Shown: in pieces, positions 52,301-62,736 of the stretch
Numbering within the stretch: position 1 is the stretch's first letter
Layout: each line of letters begins with the position of its first letter
Assembly: GCA_001931875.2 (NCBI GenBank)
Contig: MSJH02000546.1
Location: 460,998 to 524,997 of the forward strand
Reading direction: 5' to 3'
DNA length: 64,000 nucleotides
Source: Byssochlamys sp. IMV 00236
Taxonomy: Eukaryota > Ascomycota > Eurotiomycetes > Eurotiales > Thermoascaceae
Program-made: the position numbers and the translations under genes
Notes under the pieces: model-generated
The model's input: the letters and a program-made list of their open reading frames with translations, nothing else
Told to the model about the DNA's origin: nothing
Databases searched by the model: none

Positions 52301-53467
52301 AACCCGGATGCAACCTACATCCTCATTGGTGGAACAGGTGGTTTGGGCCGCAGTATGGCAAAGTGGCTATCCACCAAGGGGGCGCGAAATGTTGTTCTAG
52401 TTTCACGTTCCGGCAAGATTGACAACAAGGTACAAGGTCTAATCGACGAATTGGCCAAAAATGGCACCAATATTATCGTCAAACCCTGTGACGTGAGCCA
52501 ACAGCAGTCGGTTGAAACCCTCATCGATTCTTTGAGCCACCTGCCTCCAATCCGCGGAGTCGTGCATGGTGCCATGGTCCTGAAAGTGAGTTGCCTGACC
52601 ATTGCCATCTTGTGAAGACGGTGCTAATTAGTATAGGATATGCTCTATGAGAATATGACCCTCGATGACTTCAACGCTGTTGTTTCCAGCAAGGTGGATG
52701 GTGCCTGGAACTTGCACTATGCTCTTGCTAGATCGCCACTTGATTTCTTCATTGCCCTTTCATCTGTCGCTGGCGTTGTCGGCAACCGTGGCCAGGCAGC
52801 CTACTCGGCAGCAAATGTATTCCTCGACGGCTTCATGGAATACCGCAAGTCTCGAGGCCTGCCAGGAACTTCTATTGACCTGGCAGCCGTTAGCGATGTT
52901 GGCTACCTGGCCGATACTGACCCTTCCCGTCAGAAGGAAGTCCTCAAAAATATCGGGGGTCAGACCATCGATGAATCAGAGGTCCTAGCCCTTTTAGCAG
53001 CTGCTATTAGGGGCGACCTTGATCGGTCTTGTTCTGGACAATGTATCACAGGCCTGGACTTGACCAACTCTATTGATAGCTTCTGGGCACATGATGCTAA
53101 GTTCAAGGCCATACGAGAGGCTGCCGAGGCATCAGCAGGTACTACCGCCCGTGACGGCGCCGTCGTGCCTCTACACCAATCTCTCAAAAAGGCAGACTCC
53201 AAAGATACTGCGCACCAGTTGGTCTATGAATCGCTCGTCGTTAAACTTTCCGAAGTGTTGGGTATCTCTGTGGACGACATGGATCCCACCGTCACAGTCT
53301 CTTCTTTGGGACTCGATTCTCTGGTAGCCATCGAGATCAGGAACTGGATCGCTCGAGAGACAGAAGCAAACGTGCAGGTGCTCGAGCTTCTCTCTTCCGG
53401 CTCTCTCGGCTCCTTGGTCGATATTGTTCTTCGCAAGTCCAAGATTAACGGTAACTGGGGTAAATAG
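46392..53467 (+). CDS. Highly reducing type I polyketide synthase (KS-AT-DH-ER-KR-ACP)
   Basis: Six exons (46392-47095, 47149-47677, 47731-49428, 49488-52202, 52268-52585, 52637-53467) give 2264 residues. Domains in order: KS with Cys192 in VDTACSSSL, His motifs EMHGTGT and NVGHLEG; AT with Ser642 in GHSSGE; DH with His964 in HKMQGVPVYP and Asp1161 in HPAFLDG; an Asn-Gly-rich linker at 1276-1365; a structural pseudo-KR; ER with HAGAGGVGQ near 1693; KR with GGTGGLG near 1903, Ser2031 and Tyr2044 (AAYSAAN); ACP with Ser2216 in GLDSLV. All catalytic residues look intact. There is no C-methyltransferase and no thioesterase, reductase or condensation domain at the end. It should therefore make an unbranched, reduced chain from malonyl-CoA and need a partner for release; the adjacent FSH1 hydrolase fits. 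Confidence 0.96.
50382..50651 (+). repeat. Asn-Gly low-complexity linker in the PKS
   Basis: About 90 residues between DH and the ER side hold roughly fifteen NG dipeptides with Thr, Ser and His. Two copies of a unit like NGNGDxNGxSITNGSS are visible. It stays in frame within exon 4. It occupies the zone where other HR-PKSs have a methyltransferase. Confidence 0.85.
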
Positions 53468-54275
53468 ATTTTAGCCAAGGAATTTGGCAAATGGAGGATT
53501 ATGTACGTACATGGCACCATCCTTAGTGTGTCCTTGCGTGGTTTCAAGAAGATTAGTATAACTTACGTTAGACATGTCTATTTCATTACTATAGTATGCC
53601 AATTAACTCACATATTCACTTTGGCCTCTTCCTTTTCTTCTGTCTTATGTTGTGGTTAGTGTTATTGTTGTGATATCTCTGGATGTAAGAAAGATGATTC
53701 AATTGGTCGAGGCCACAGCTTTCGAAGGAAGATTATGCCTTAATACCCAAGAAGTGAAGTGTCTGTACAGCGTATCCTCTGCACGAATTGCAGTCCCTCC
53801 TCCAAAGAATAAGTCGTTACCTAAAGTTAGCATTTCCTTAAGGCGCCATCCATCTTCCAAGCAGCGCCAACTCATCGGAGAGCAACATGTCCATATGAAT
53901 TCATCCCACACATTGAGTCGTCCAGCACGTTTAGTAGCTATTTCTCTATTGTTATTATTATTATTATTGCGACGGGCATGGCCTATTGACTCGGTCCGCC
54001 CCCACATTTTACTAGGCAACGAACACTAGCGACATTGAACAGTTTAATACGAGGCTTCACAGATCAAAACACAGCCACGGAGAAATGAGTCAAAGCTATT
54101 CGACTCATGTCCACATTTACATTCAGCATTTAAGCTCTTGCGTTTCCATTGTATGTCCAAGTTCTTAATCCAGAATACCAATCCGTCTTTCGAGTTACTA
54201 CTTTGACCTCGACTCTATACTAGCTATCGCTACAGTCGGAAAGAGCATAGGTCGTGCGAAGAGCACAGCTACACA
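53468..54275. other. Spacer between PKS and oxygenase
   Basis: PKS 3' flank and oxygenase promoter. Contains a TTA trinucleotide run near 53947-53967. Overlapping frames at 53652-54029 on both strands are unsupported. Confidence 0.55.
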
Positions 54276-55127
54276 ATGGCTTGGGAACCACCTACAGACT
54301 TTCTCCCTGCCGCTGCTCCCAAAGAGGCGCGCATGCGCAAGGTCGACTGGGAAAGCGCCGGGGAAAAGTTGATAGGATATAAAAACTACATCGCCTTTAT
54401 TATCGATAACGCATTCACCGAATCCGAATGTCAACAGCTCATCAAGGCTGCCGAGGCGAGCACCGTCACCCCAGATGCGCCTACTCCAAAGTGGGCACGC
54501 GCCATGGTCAATGCCGGTAACGGTAAAGAGACCATGGTGACAGATACGCGAAACTGCGGACGCATTCTCTATGACGCCCCCGTTATTGCGAAGAGGATTA
54601 TGGACCGTCTCAGGCCGTTCTTGATTGAGTGTGGCGTTGATACTGTTGAGGATCAAGGCCATATCACAGGTCTTGGGCCCGTGAAGCGCAAGGAAACATT
54701 GAAAATGTCGCGTCTGAATGAACGCTTGCGCTTTCTCAAGTATGAGGGGGGTGAGTATTTTCGTACGCACTACGATGGGGCGTATGTGACGCCCGATGGG
54801 AAGGAAAGATCACTTTTCACGATCCATCTGTATCTGAACGGAGACGGAGAGCAGGATCTGAGTGAGCTGGCAGAGGCAGAGAAGAGAGTGAATGAGGATG
54901 GAACGTACACGAATATGGACCCTTCCGGCAAGCTGTTGGGAGGCGCTACCTCTTTTCATCCCGATTTCATGGGCAGTGATGATGGTGGTCTGAGAGTCTT
55001 CCCGAAGACTGGGTCTGTGCTGCTCTTTCAGCAGAGAGATTTATGGCATGCGGGAGACGATGTCTACCGCGGGGTGAAGTATACGATGAGGACAGAAATC
55101 ATGTATAGTAAGGTTGATCGCTCCTGA
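54276..55127 (+). CDS. 2-oxoglutarate/Fe(II) oxygenase, prolyl-4-hydroxylase-like
   Basis: Single exon, 283 residues. It fits the P4Hc group of iron- and 2-oxoglutarate-dependent oxygenases, which hydroxylate proteins or small molecules. Iron ligands read as His165 and Asp167 in FRTHYDGAY and His258 in LWHAGDD. The 2-oxoglutarate-binding basic residue is Lys268 in GVKYTMRTEI. The core strands SLFTIHLYLN and GATSFHP also fit. No signal peptide, so it is not a secretory collagen-type enzyme. It lies 808 bp downstream of the HR-PKS on the same strand and could tailor the polyketide. It also sits next to the conserved housekeeping block, and similar genes occur outside clusters, so cluster membership is open. 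Confidence 0.85.
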   Translation: MAWEPPTDFLPAAAPKEARMRKVDWESAGEKLIGYKNYIAFIIDNAFTESECQQLIKAAEASTVTPDAPTPKWARAMVNAGNGKETMVTDTRNCGRILYDAPVIAKRIMDRLRPFLIECGVDTVEDQGHITGLGPVKRKETLKMSRLNERLRFLKYEGGEYFRTHYDGAYVTPDGKERSLFTIHLYLNGDGEQDLSELAEAEKRVNEDGTYTNMDPSGKLLGGATSFHPDFMGSDDGGLRVFPKTGSVLLFQQRDLWHAGDDVYRGVKYTMRTEIMYSKVDRS

Positions 55128-55547
55128 GATTTATGCTCTCCTGTAAACATAAGAGACCTTTTGGGGAAGTGGACAAGTCCTCAGAGAATCCATTGTGAAT
55201 AATAATATCGCAGGTCAACCGAGGGTAACTGTATACTTCAGCCAAGGACGTAGAAGATCATTTTAAGTTATGAAGTAAATAGTTTTTATATTGGTCGTAT
55301 TTCAAACACACATTCTGAAGTGGAGAGTGGGCGGAAGAGATGCCAGTGATCTACTACATCTGGAACAAAGGTGGTGGTACAATGTACAAGGCTGAAACGA
55401 AAAACTCCGGCTCATTAGCACCGTCCCGACATTTCCCGTTTCTCCTGCAGTCCCGTGCGATTCCCGTGCTTTGCAAGAACGTGCGAACAAAAAGAGATCG
55501 ATCATACAGAGCAGCCAGTCATTCGACTCGCCTATAATAACAGTCGC
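55128..55547. other. Convergent 3' flanks
   Basis: 3' regions of the oxygenase and tuf1; no gene seen. Confidence 0.6.
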
Positions 55548-57099
55548 TTAGTCGGTCATGACACGGGTGATAAGACCAGTGGCCACGGTACGACCACCCT
55601 CACGGATGTTGAAGCGCTGACCAGCTTCGGCGGCGACGGGGTGGTGAGTCTTCAGAACCATCTCGACGTTGTCACCAGGCATGACCTGCTTGGACTGGTC
55701 ATCGCCAGGCCAGCTGAGATCGGCAGCCTCATCTACAAAACAAGTCAATAACCTACTCGGATCCAATAGCGGAGGATATGATATACTCACCAGCGGTGCG
55801 AATAAAGACCTGGGGACGGTAGTTGGCACCGAAACCAGTACGGCGACCACCCTCAGCCTCAGTCAGAACGTACATGGAGACCAAGAACTTGTCGTGGGCC
55901 TTGGTGCTTCCAGGGACGGCGATAACCATTCCACGGCGGACATCCTCACGCTTAACACCACGCAGCAGAAGACCGGAGTTGTCACCAGCGCGAGACTCGT
56001 CGCAGGACTTCTTGAAAGTCTCAATGTCGGTGACCTTCGTCTTGATGGGGGTAAGGGAGCCACCAATGATCTCAACCTCGGAATCCTTCTTCAGGATACC
56101 ACGCTCGACACGGCCGGAAGCGACGGTACCGCGTCCAGAGATGGAGAAGACCTCCTCAACGGACATGAGGAAGGGCTTATCGAGGTCGCGCTGGGGGGTG
56201 GGAATCCAGGTGTCGACAGCCTGGAGGAGCTCGTCAATCTTGGTCTCACCAAGCTCGGGCTGACGGCCCTCGAGGGCGCAGAGAGCGGAACCGAAGACGA
56301 TGGGAGTCTCCTCGCCCTCGAATCCGTAGCTGCTCAGGAGCTCGCGCATTTCCAGCTCAACGAGCTCCAGCATCTCCTTGTCCTCGACAGCATCGACCTT
56401 GTTGACGAAGACGACGATCTTCTGGACACCGACCTGACGAGCGAGCAGCAGGTGCTCACGGGTCTGGGGCCTATTAAGTGTCAGTCGCAACTCACACGTA
56501 GACAAGCTGGGATGACTATGGGATGACATACATCTGACCATCAGAGGCAGCAACGACGACAATAGCACCGTCCATGTTGGCAGCACCAGTGATCATGTTC
56601 TTAATGTAATCGGCGTGACCAGGACAGTCGACGTGAGCGTAGTGTCGGTCGGCGGTCTCGTACTCGATGTGGGCGGTGGAGATGGTGATACCACGCTTTC
56701 GCTCCTCGGGAGCCTTGTCAATAGCACCATATTCTAGGAAGTTGGCAAAGCCCTTCTCGGCCTGACGCTTGGTGATAGCGGCAGTCAAAGTGGTCTATTT
56801 GGCGCTGTTAGGATGGCGACGGCCGGGAGGGTAAGGGTCAAGAAGGCTAACCTTTCCGTGGTCGACGTGACCAATGGTACCTATTGACCATTGTAAGCAG
56901 GCATTCGAGCACCATAAGCAGTGGGATGCATACCAATGTTAACGTGAGGCTTCGTCCGCTCGAAGGCGGTCGCGAAACCCCGGGCAGCCAGTCTCTCGTT
57001 TGCGAAGACATGGTGAATGGGGTTGACGGCACGAGGCCGCAGCAGAGAAGACCTGCTGCTCCGCAAGAGGAGGTTGATGGATCTGGAGATAGTCGACAT
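55548..57099 (-). CDS. tuf1: Mitochondrial elongation factor Tu
   Basis: Five exons (56934-57099, 56852-56880, 56532-56794, 55791-56470, 55548-55732) give 440 residues. Exon 2 is only 29 nt and encodes most of the P-loop GHVDHGK. The N-terminal ~45 residues are rich in Arg and Ser with no acidic residue until late, as expected of a mitochondrial presequence. GTPase motifs are present: [32 protein letters not shown] and [10 protein letters not shown]. Domains 2 and 3 follow, with [17 protein letters not shown] and the C-terminus [18 protein letters not shown]. The factor delivers aminoacyl-tRNA to mitoribosomes. It sits beside mitochondrial IF3, also read leftward. Confidence 0.96.
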
Positions 57100-57643
57100 C
57101 CTGACTGCCCTTCGACTGACAGAGGGGGGACGAAAGGAAAGAAAGGGGATGGATGAGATGTTTACAAGCTGTCTGGGCGAGTCGAAGTTCTTCCATCCAA
57201 AATTTTAGGATCCCGGGCTTAGTCATCAAGGCACCCGAAGTGGCCAATTGGAACGCACGTTTTGCGGACTCCCGGAGAGCCAGATACGCCTGGATAAGAC
57301 TGGCTGGACGAGACCGACTAGAGCATACCATATTGGGTCGTTGCAAGGCGATTGCGAGGGCATTGTCGGATATTCCATGGATTATATGGAGCCAATTCCC
57401 TAGTGAGAGAGACCTGAATCAACTAGCACGCTAGCATAGATCTCTTGCTGAGATGACTACCTAGCTTCAGCGCAGAGGCCGTGCTCCATAGCTTGCTTGA
57501 CCTTAAAACTCCTACATCTGTAACGGAACCAAAGGAGTAGACATTGCTGTCATTTTTGGATTTTCCTTTTTTCGTAATCTTATATGTGCCCTTAAAAACC
57601 TGGCTCCGTATTGTACATGATATATGAGTCCGCCATCTTCGCT
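57100..57643. other. Spacer between mitochondrial EF-Tu and IF3
   Basis: tuf1 promoter and IF3 3' flank. Short frames here are unsupported. Confidence 0.55.
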
Positions 57644-58348
57644 TCACGCGTCCTTCTTTTTAACCACCATCAGAACATGCTTTCCTGGCTCTCCTTCCAT
57701 GGGTTTCATCTGGGCAGCGTCCGCATCCCTTACTGTGTCCAGCACCGTATCCATCACTTTCTTCACTTCCTCCGCAACAGGAGGCCTCTTCCCTTTCTTC
57801 CGCGTCAAAATGATCTCGACTTTCCGGCCCTTCTCGAGGAACGACACGAGTTGTTTCATCCGATGCGAGAGGTCATGTGCATCAATGGCCCAGTTGAGTT
57901 CAAGTTGCTTGACGGCAGTCTTTGCCGCATGGGCTGCCTTTGATTTTGCCTTCTCTTGCTCACGCAAAGCTTTCTTGCTCACAAGCTTGCAAACCGGTAG
58001 TCGGTCTGCGGAACCAGGGGACACTTGGACGAGGAAGTATTCAGATCGATTGATGGATCGTAAGACATTAATCGTCCTCTCAGGCGGATCCAGACCTCCG
58101 CTCTCATTGACCAGTTGTATTTGCTGAGCACGAATATCTTCATCCTTGATGATTCCCTGCGTCTTCGGGCCAGCCGCATTGGCTGCTGCGGACTTTGCTC
58201 CTCCAGAATATTGGATAGACCTCACTTGTCTTTGAGGCTGTGAAAATCCATATCGCGTAGTCAATGGAATTCGTGAGATTTCTAGCGGACGGAGGAACGT
58301 ATGGCGGAGTGCTTGTGCTGTCGACACCAGGCCGCGGATATGTTTCAT
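57644..58348 (-). CDS. Mitochondrial translation initiation factor IF3
   Basis: Single exon, 234 residues from the ATG at 58348. The frame is open further upstream to 58567, but that extension is Cys/Ser-rich and unlike the family. The first ~60 residues are basic with many Ser/Thr/Arg, a likely mitochondrial presequence. The IF3 N-domain begins KDEDIRAQQIQLVNESGGLD. A Lys/Ala-rich linker helix follows, then the C-domain with KQLELNWAIDAHDLSHRMKQ and GRKVEIILTRKKGKR. It binds the small mitoribosomal subunit and controls subunit joining. The gene is divergent from the GDPase gene and in tandem with tuf1. Confidence 0.88.
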   Translation of the reverse strand: MKHIRGLVSTAQALRHTFLRPLEISRIPLTTRYGFSQPQRQVRSIQYSGGAKSAAANAAGPKTQGIIKDEDIRAQQIQLVNESGGLDPPERTINVLRSINRSEYFLVQVSPGSADRLPVCKLVSKKALREQEKAKSKAAHAAKTAVKQLELNWAIDAHDLSHRMKQLVSFLEKGRKVEIILTRKKGKRPPVAEEVKKVMDTVLDTVRDADAAQMKPMEGEPGKHVLMVVKKKDA

Positions 58349-59030
58349 CTTGCTGCAGGCGCCGGTGGCCAGCGCAGCCGGCGGAGTTATCGTAGAACGG
58401 AGAAGATGGATTGCGTGAAATAATAAAATTCGATCACCAAGGTCTCTAGCTAAACAAAGAGGTTGACTGCTGAGAGAACAATAACCATAGTCATAACTCG
58501 CGTGAGAGCACCGCTTGCGGGCGTGTTCCAGAAACGGGATCGAACAGCCACAGCCGCCATGCGCCACGCCTTTCTACTACTATTATTGCCCCGTACTGCA
58601 ATTTGCCACGGGCGATTCCTCTCCCAACTTCTCCCCTGCGGACTCGCACCGGATACTTTCTGTTCGCCAGCTTCTTTGACGACATCGAGGTTTCCGATCC
58701 TTCTCAGCCACTAACTCGTCCAGAGAAGGCCCTGAGGTTCCTGGCGGAATCAATGATTGCCGCAGCCGTTCCCTGTCATTGATTCGCCCCCTTAACTGGT
58801 CGTGGTACGGTCGCTTCATCCCCAGTGTACGCCCTGCGCAGACCTGTTTGTTTCTTTTTGCTCGTATGTCGACAGGTGTTGACACTGGACAACACCCAGG
58901 TTTCTGGTCTTATCTCACGCTGAGACCTAGCAACAGGAAGCAATTAGCATTGCATCCTGCGAAGGCCGCCATTGGTCCATCTGAAAAGACACATACGAAC
59001 TCGGACAAACTGTCCGGAAACCCATCACCC
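58349..59030. other. Divergent promoter of IF3 and GDPase
   Basis: Spacer between the leftward IF3 gene and the rightward GDPase gene. The GDPase frame is open upstream to 58779, with in-frame ATGs at 58779 and 58866, so part of this may be coding. Confidence 0.5.
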
Positions 59031-60652
59031 ATGATAATGACGCAGAGCCAGAGATCGCGGTACCTCAAGACTGGGGCTATCGTTGGTGTTTTGCTATTCT
59101 TGATTTTCATTCTCTCTCCCTCAAGGAATACAGTAGCCAGAGTCGGCGGAGGTACGTTCAGGAGCGGAAGGTTGAAAGGAAATTACTGACGGCCAACAGG
59201 ACAGTCGGAGTCCGGGTCATCACTCACGACGAAGTGCACGAAGCCATATGATCCATCGAAGCCTCTTATCCAGTATGCGTTGATGATCGATGCGGGCAGT
59301 ACGGGCTCCCGGATTCACGTCTACCGGTTCAACAACTGTGGTCCTACTCCTGAACTTGAGGATGAGAGATTCGAGATGACCGAAAAGAGAAAGGGCGGTT
59401 CAGGTCTCAGCTCTTACAGAGAGGATGCTGAAGGTGCAGCAAAGAGTCTGGATCCTCTGATGGATGTGGCCGTGAAGACGGTTCCCGACGAATACAAGTC
59501 GTGCACACCCGTTGCTGTTAAGGCGACTGCTGGTCTGCGAATGCTCGGTAGCGAAATGAGTGAGAAGATTCTGGAGGCTGTCAGGCATCGTTTGGAGACC
59601 GTCTATCCTTTCCCTGTGGTTTCTAAGGAGAAGGGTGGCGTTGAGATCATGGATGGTTCTGACGAGGGCGTTTACGCTTGGATCACTACGAACTACCTGC
59701 TGGGCAAGATCGGTGGCCCTGACGAGACGCCTACCGCTGCTATCTTTGACCTTGGTGGTGGTTCGACTCAAATCGTCTTCCAGCCCACTTTCGAGAAAAG
59801 CGAAGACGGCGGCATGCCTCAGAAGCTCGCCGACGGCGACCACAAGTATGAGCTCCAGTTTGGTGGCAGGGACTTTGAACTCTATCAGCACTCTCATCTG
59901 GGCTATGGTCTCATGGCAGCCCGTGACGCCATCCACAAAACTGTGGTTGAGTCTAAGCTGGCTCTGAGTCCCAAGGATCTCTCCTGGCTTAACCAGCCCA
60001 TCCCCAACCCGTGCGTTAGCCCTGGCATGGACGTTCAGGTCAATCTTACCTTCCCAGATGACCACCCACTCGGGCCCCGTGTGACTGTCACGATGGCGGG
60101 TCCAAAGGAACTGTCCGCTTCGGCGCAGTGCAGGGGCCTAGCGGAGAAGATCCTCAAGAAGGATGCTGACTGCAAGCTTGCCCCGTGCTCATTCAACGGC
60201 GTTCACCAGCCTTCCCTGGAGAAGACTTTCGCCAGAGAGGATGTCTACATCTTCTCGTACTTCTACGATCGGACAAAGCCCCTGGGTATGCCAGACGCTT
60301 TCACCCTGGAGGAGCTCCACCGTCTCACTAGCACCGTGTGTGCCGGCGAAGATAGCTGGGGTGTCTTCGAGGGTGTCCAGGGAGCCTTGGAGGAGCTTCG
60401 GGATCGCCCAGAGACGTGCCTTGACCTCAACTTCATGCTTGGTCTGTTGCACACTGGCTACGAGATGCCCCTTTCCCGCGAAGTCAAGATTGCAAAGAAG
60501 ATCAAGGGTAACGAACTCGGTTGGTGTCTTGGTGCAAGGTAAGTTCTTCCGTAAAAAAAGGGTCAGAAACGAATACTGACGTCCTTTACTACAGCCTGCC
60601 GCTCCTTAGCAAGGAATCTGGATGGACTTGCCGTATTAAGCAAGTTGCGTAA
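59031..60652 (+). CDS. gda1: Golgi guanosine diphosphatase (GDA1/CD39 family)
   Basis: Exons 59031-59151, 59200-60538 and 60595-60652 give 505 residues from the ATG at 59031; starting at the in-frame ATG at 58866 would give 560. A short basic tail is followed by one hydrophobic segment (GAIVGVLLFLIFILSP), the type II anchor of a Golgi enzyme. Apyrase conserved regions are present: IDAGSTGSRIHVYRF, AVKATAGLRML, EGVYAWITTNYLLG and IFDLGGGSTQIVF. Conserved cysteines and QHSHLGYGL also fit. The enzyme hydrolyses GDP to GMP in the Golgi lumen, which keeps GDP-mannose import running for glycosylation. The last exon adds LPLLSKESGWTCRIKQVA. Confidence 0.94.
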
Positions 60653-61058
60653 TGACTGACAATGATCGGTGCTAGACGCTCTGGTATAGAGAATACTGCT
60701 TTTTTTTTCTTTTTTGAGGATGAGTACTCTGCGGGATGAAGCGCGCTTCTTCCTATATAGATCTTCGTATCCGGGCCATCAGATCTCTGGGATGTATTAA
60801 ACATTTTTCACGTCAAGTCACGGTTGTGATTGTATCTATGGATTTACTGGGACGCTTAATTTTCTCTCATATGGCTGGTTTTATGGTCTCTTGTTAGTTG
60901 GTCCACAACTAGCTAAGTCTGCAACAGAATGGATCTTCTGACGAGGTTCTGATCCAAATGCACTTGAGAAACATCGCTCATGATGCTCTAGATGGAAGGG
61001 TTCTCAGGAGGGAGCTGGTTCTACTGCAGATGAACAGTCTCTTTTGGCAAAGAAGCTG
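60653..61058. other. Convergent 3' flanks
   Basis: 3' regions of gda1 and the NOPCHAP1-like gene; no gene seen. Confidence 0.6.
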
Positions 61059-62018
61059 TTAGTCTTCCATTTCCTCAATAGCAGGTCCTTTCAGCTTTGT
61101 CTTCTTGCCCATCAGCTTATCCAGGACATTGCTATTCTGTTGTGTCCGATGTCTGCTCGTAGATGGACCTGTTTCATTATCGGAGGTGCCATCGCTATCC
61201 TCTTCGGTACCCGATTCGCCGCTTCCTTCAGTATCTTGTCCCTCCAGGACCCCCAAACCAAGATTCTGCGAGAGTCACTGCTCAGTACCTTCCTAAGTAA
61301 CCATCTCTGTAGCGTGGAATGGACCTACCATTTCTATATACTGTCCCTCATTCTCCTCATCCACGTCGTCCATGACTATATCCTTGGATTTCCCAGCCTC
61401 GAGATTTCGCTGCAGATCGTCGTTCGCAGCTTTCAGCTTGGGTAGGAAGCTTGAGATGCGAGAGAGTATGCTCGAATCCCCATTCATTCGCTGTATTCGT
61501 GGTTTTGGCCTGCCTGGCACATTTGTTATAGAAACCTCATCATCGGAGCTGTCGTCCGACTCATCGATGTCATCTTCAGCGTCTTCTATCCGCCTTTCGC
61601 CACCATTCCCACTTTCGGAGGAAGAGGAAGAGGAAGACGATGAAGAGGATGACGAGGACGTGGATGAGGAAGTTGTGCCTTCGGAAGAAGTGCTTTCATC
61701 ATCGCTGTCCTCTTCCGCGCTCAAGCTCTCCTTCTCGGAAGAGTCGTCACGGGAGCTTACTGTGGAGGTTGTGTCAGTAGACGAGCTGGAGTCGGAGCTG
61801 AGACTTTGTCTTCGCGCTCGGCCGCTGGGGGCGGGTGCCCTGGAGCGTTTTGAGGGCGAGACGGTGGAAGAAGGGTCATCATCCTCCAGCGGGCGCTTTC
61901 TGCTAGTTTCATCCATATGAATTGACTCGTCGCGGCTCTGTTGGGGCGTGAGTTCGGGGTTTCGTCTGCGGCGGTGGAGTTTGCGGCTATTGGGGGTTCT
62001 TGTTCTCTTGAGTTTCAA
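61059..62018 (-). CDS. NOPCHAP1-like (DUF4598) acidic protein
   Basis: Exons 61329-62018 and 61059-61265 give 298 residues. The N-terminus is basic (a likely nuclear signal, KLHRRRRN), then comes a long Ser/Asp/Glu-rich region including a run of about 14 serines. The conserved block is ILSRISSFLPKLKAANDDL, followed by DEENEGQYIEMNLGLGVLE, which crosses the intron. This matches DUF4598/NOPCHAP1, which in animals helps load the snoRNP protein NOP58 through the R2TP system. The same role in fungi is inference. It diverges from the eIF4E-family gene. Confidence 0.75.
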
Positions 62019-62736
62019 CCGGGTCGATCGTCTCCTGGCCTGTCTTGGGCTAAGGCGTGGTATGCCCGTCCCACGGCGGTTGTTTCGACTACGAACGAGA
62101 CCCTGATGCTCGTCTTCCCCAGCGCATGTCTGTTTTTTCTCTTTTCTCTTTTTCTTTTGCGTATCCTGACTGCTCTCACAGCACCTGGATGACAGGAGAA
62201 ATCTTGCGAAAACCAGCTTCGAGATACAGAGCGTTGATCCAGAGGTGAGTACTACCCCTCATGCTTACTATGGACCGGTGATCCATGGTTCGTCTTAACG
62301 CCCTCCGTTACTTTCTTTACCTCTGCAAAATAGCTTAGCTTCAGCATGCTATCATATATCCACAGACTGTAGTTCATGAGTTCTTTCACCGTTTATCATG
62401 AGGCTGGGGAGACAGCATCAGGTCATGCTGCTCAGGTTCTACTGCTGATATGGTGAATGGACGGAATCATAAGGAAGCTGGTTCCATGATGCTGAACCAT
62501 TCTGATGGCGTATTCACTGGTGACTGACAATGTGACTTGAATTGTTGCTTTTTTCTTTTCTCTTTGACATCAGTGAATGTCTCCTATTTCTAGATTCTAT
62601 ATTATCTTGCAACACTTCACAGCTTCTCTCCTTCCAACTTTCATTTATCACAAGTTCAAGTTGATCTATGAGTACGGTCATCTTATGGGATCCCACTGCA
62701 TTTAATCATTCTACTTAGCATTACACGACTTTCGAG
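62019..62736. other. Divergent promoter of NOPCHAP1-like and eIF4E-family genes
   Basis: 718-bp spacer with a TTTTTTCTTTTCTCTTTG pyrimidine tract near 62549 that could be part of the eIF4E leader. Frames at 61941-62248 are unsupported. Confidence 0.55.

Noticed and set aside
55669..56526. 285-residue open frame on the plus strand inside tuf1
   Set aside because: Lies antisense to the highly conserved EF-Tu exon and is a by-product of its codon use; no domain.
59400..60065. 221-residue minus-strand frame within gda1
   Set aside because: Antisense to well-conserved GDPase motifs; no domain of its own.
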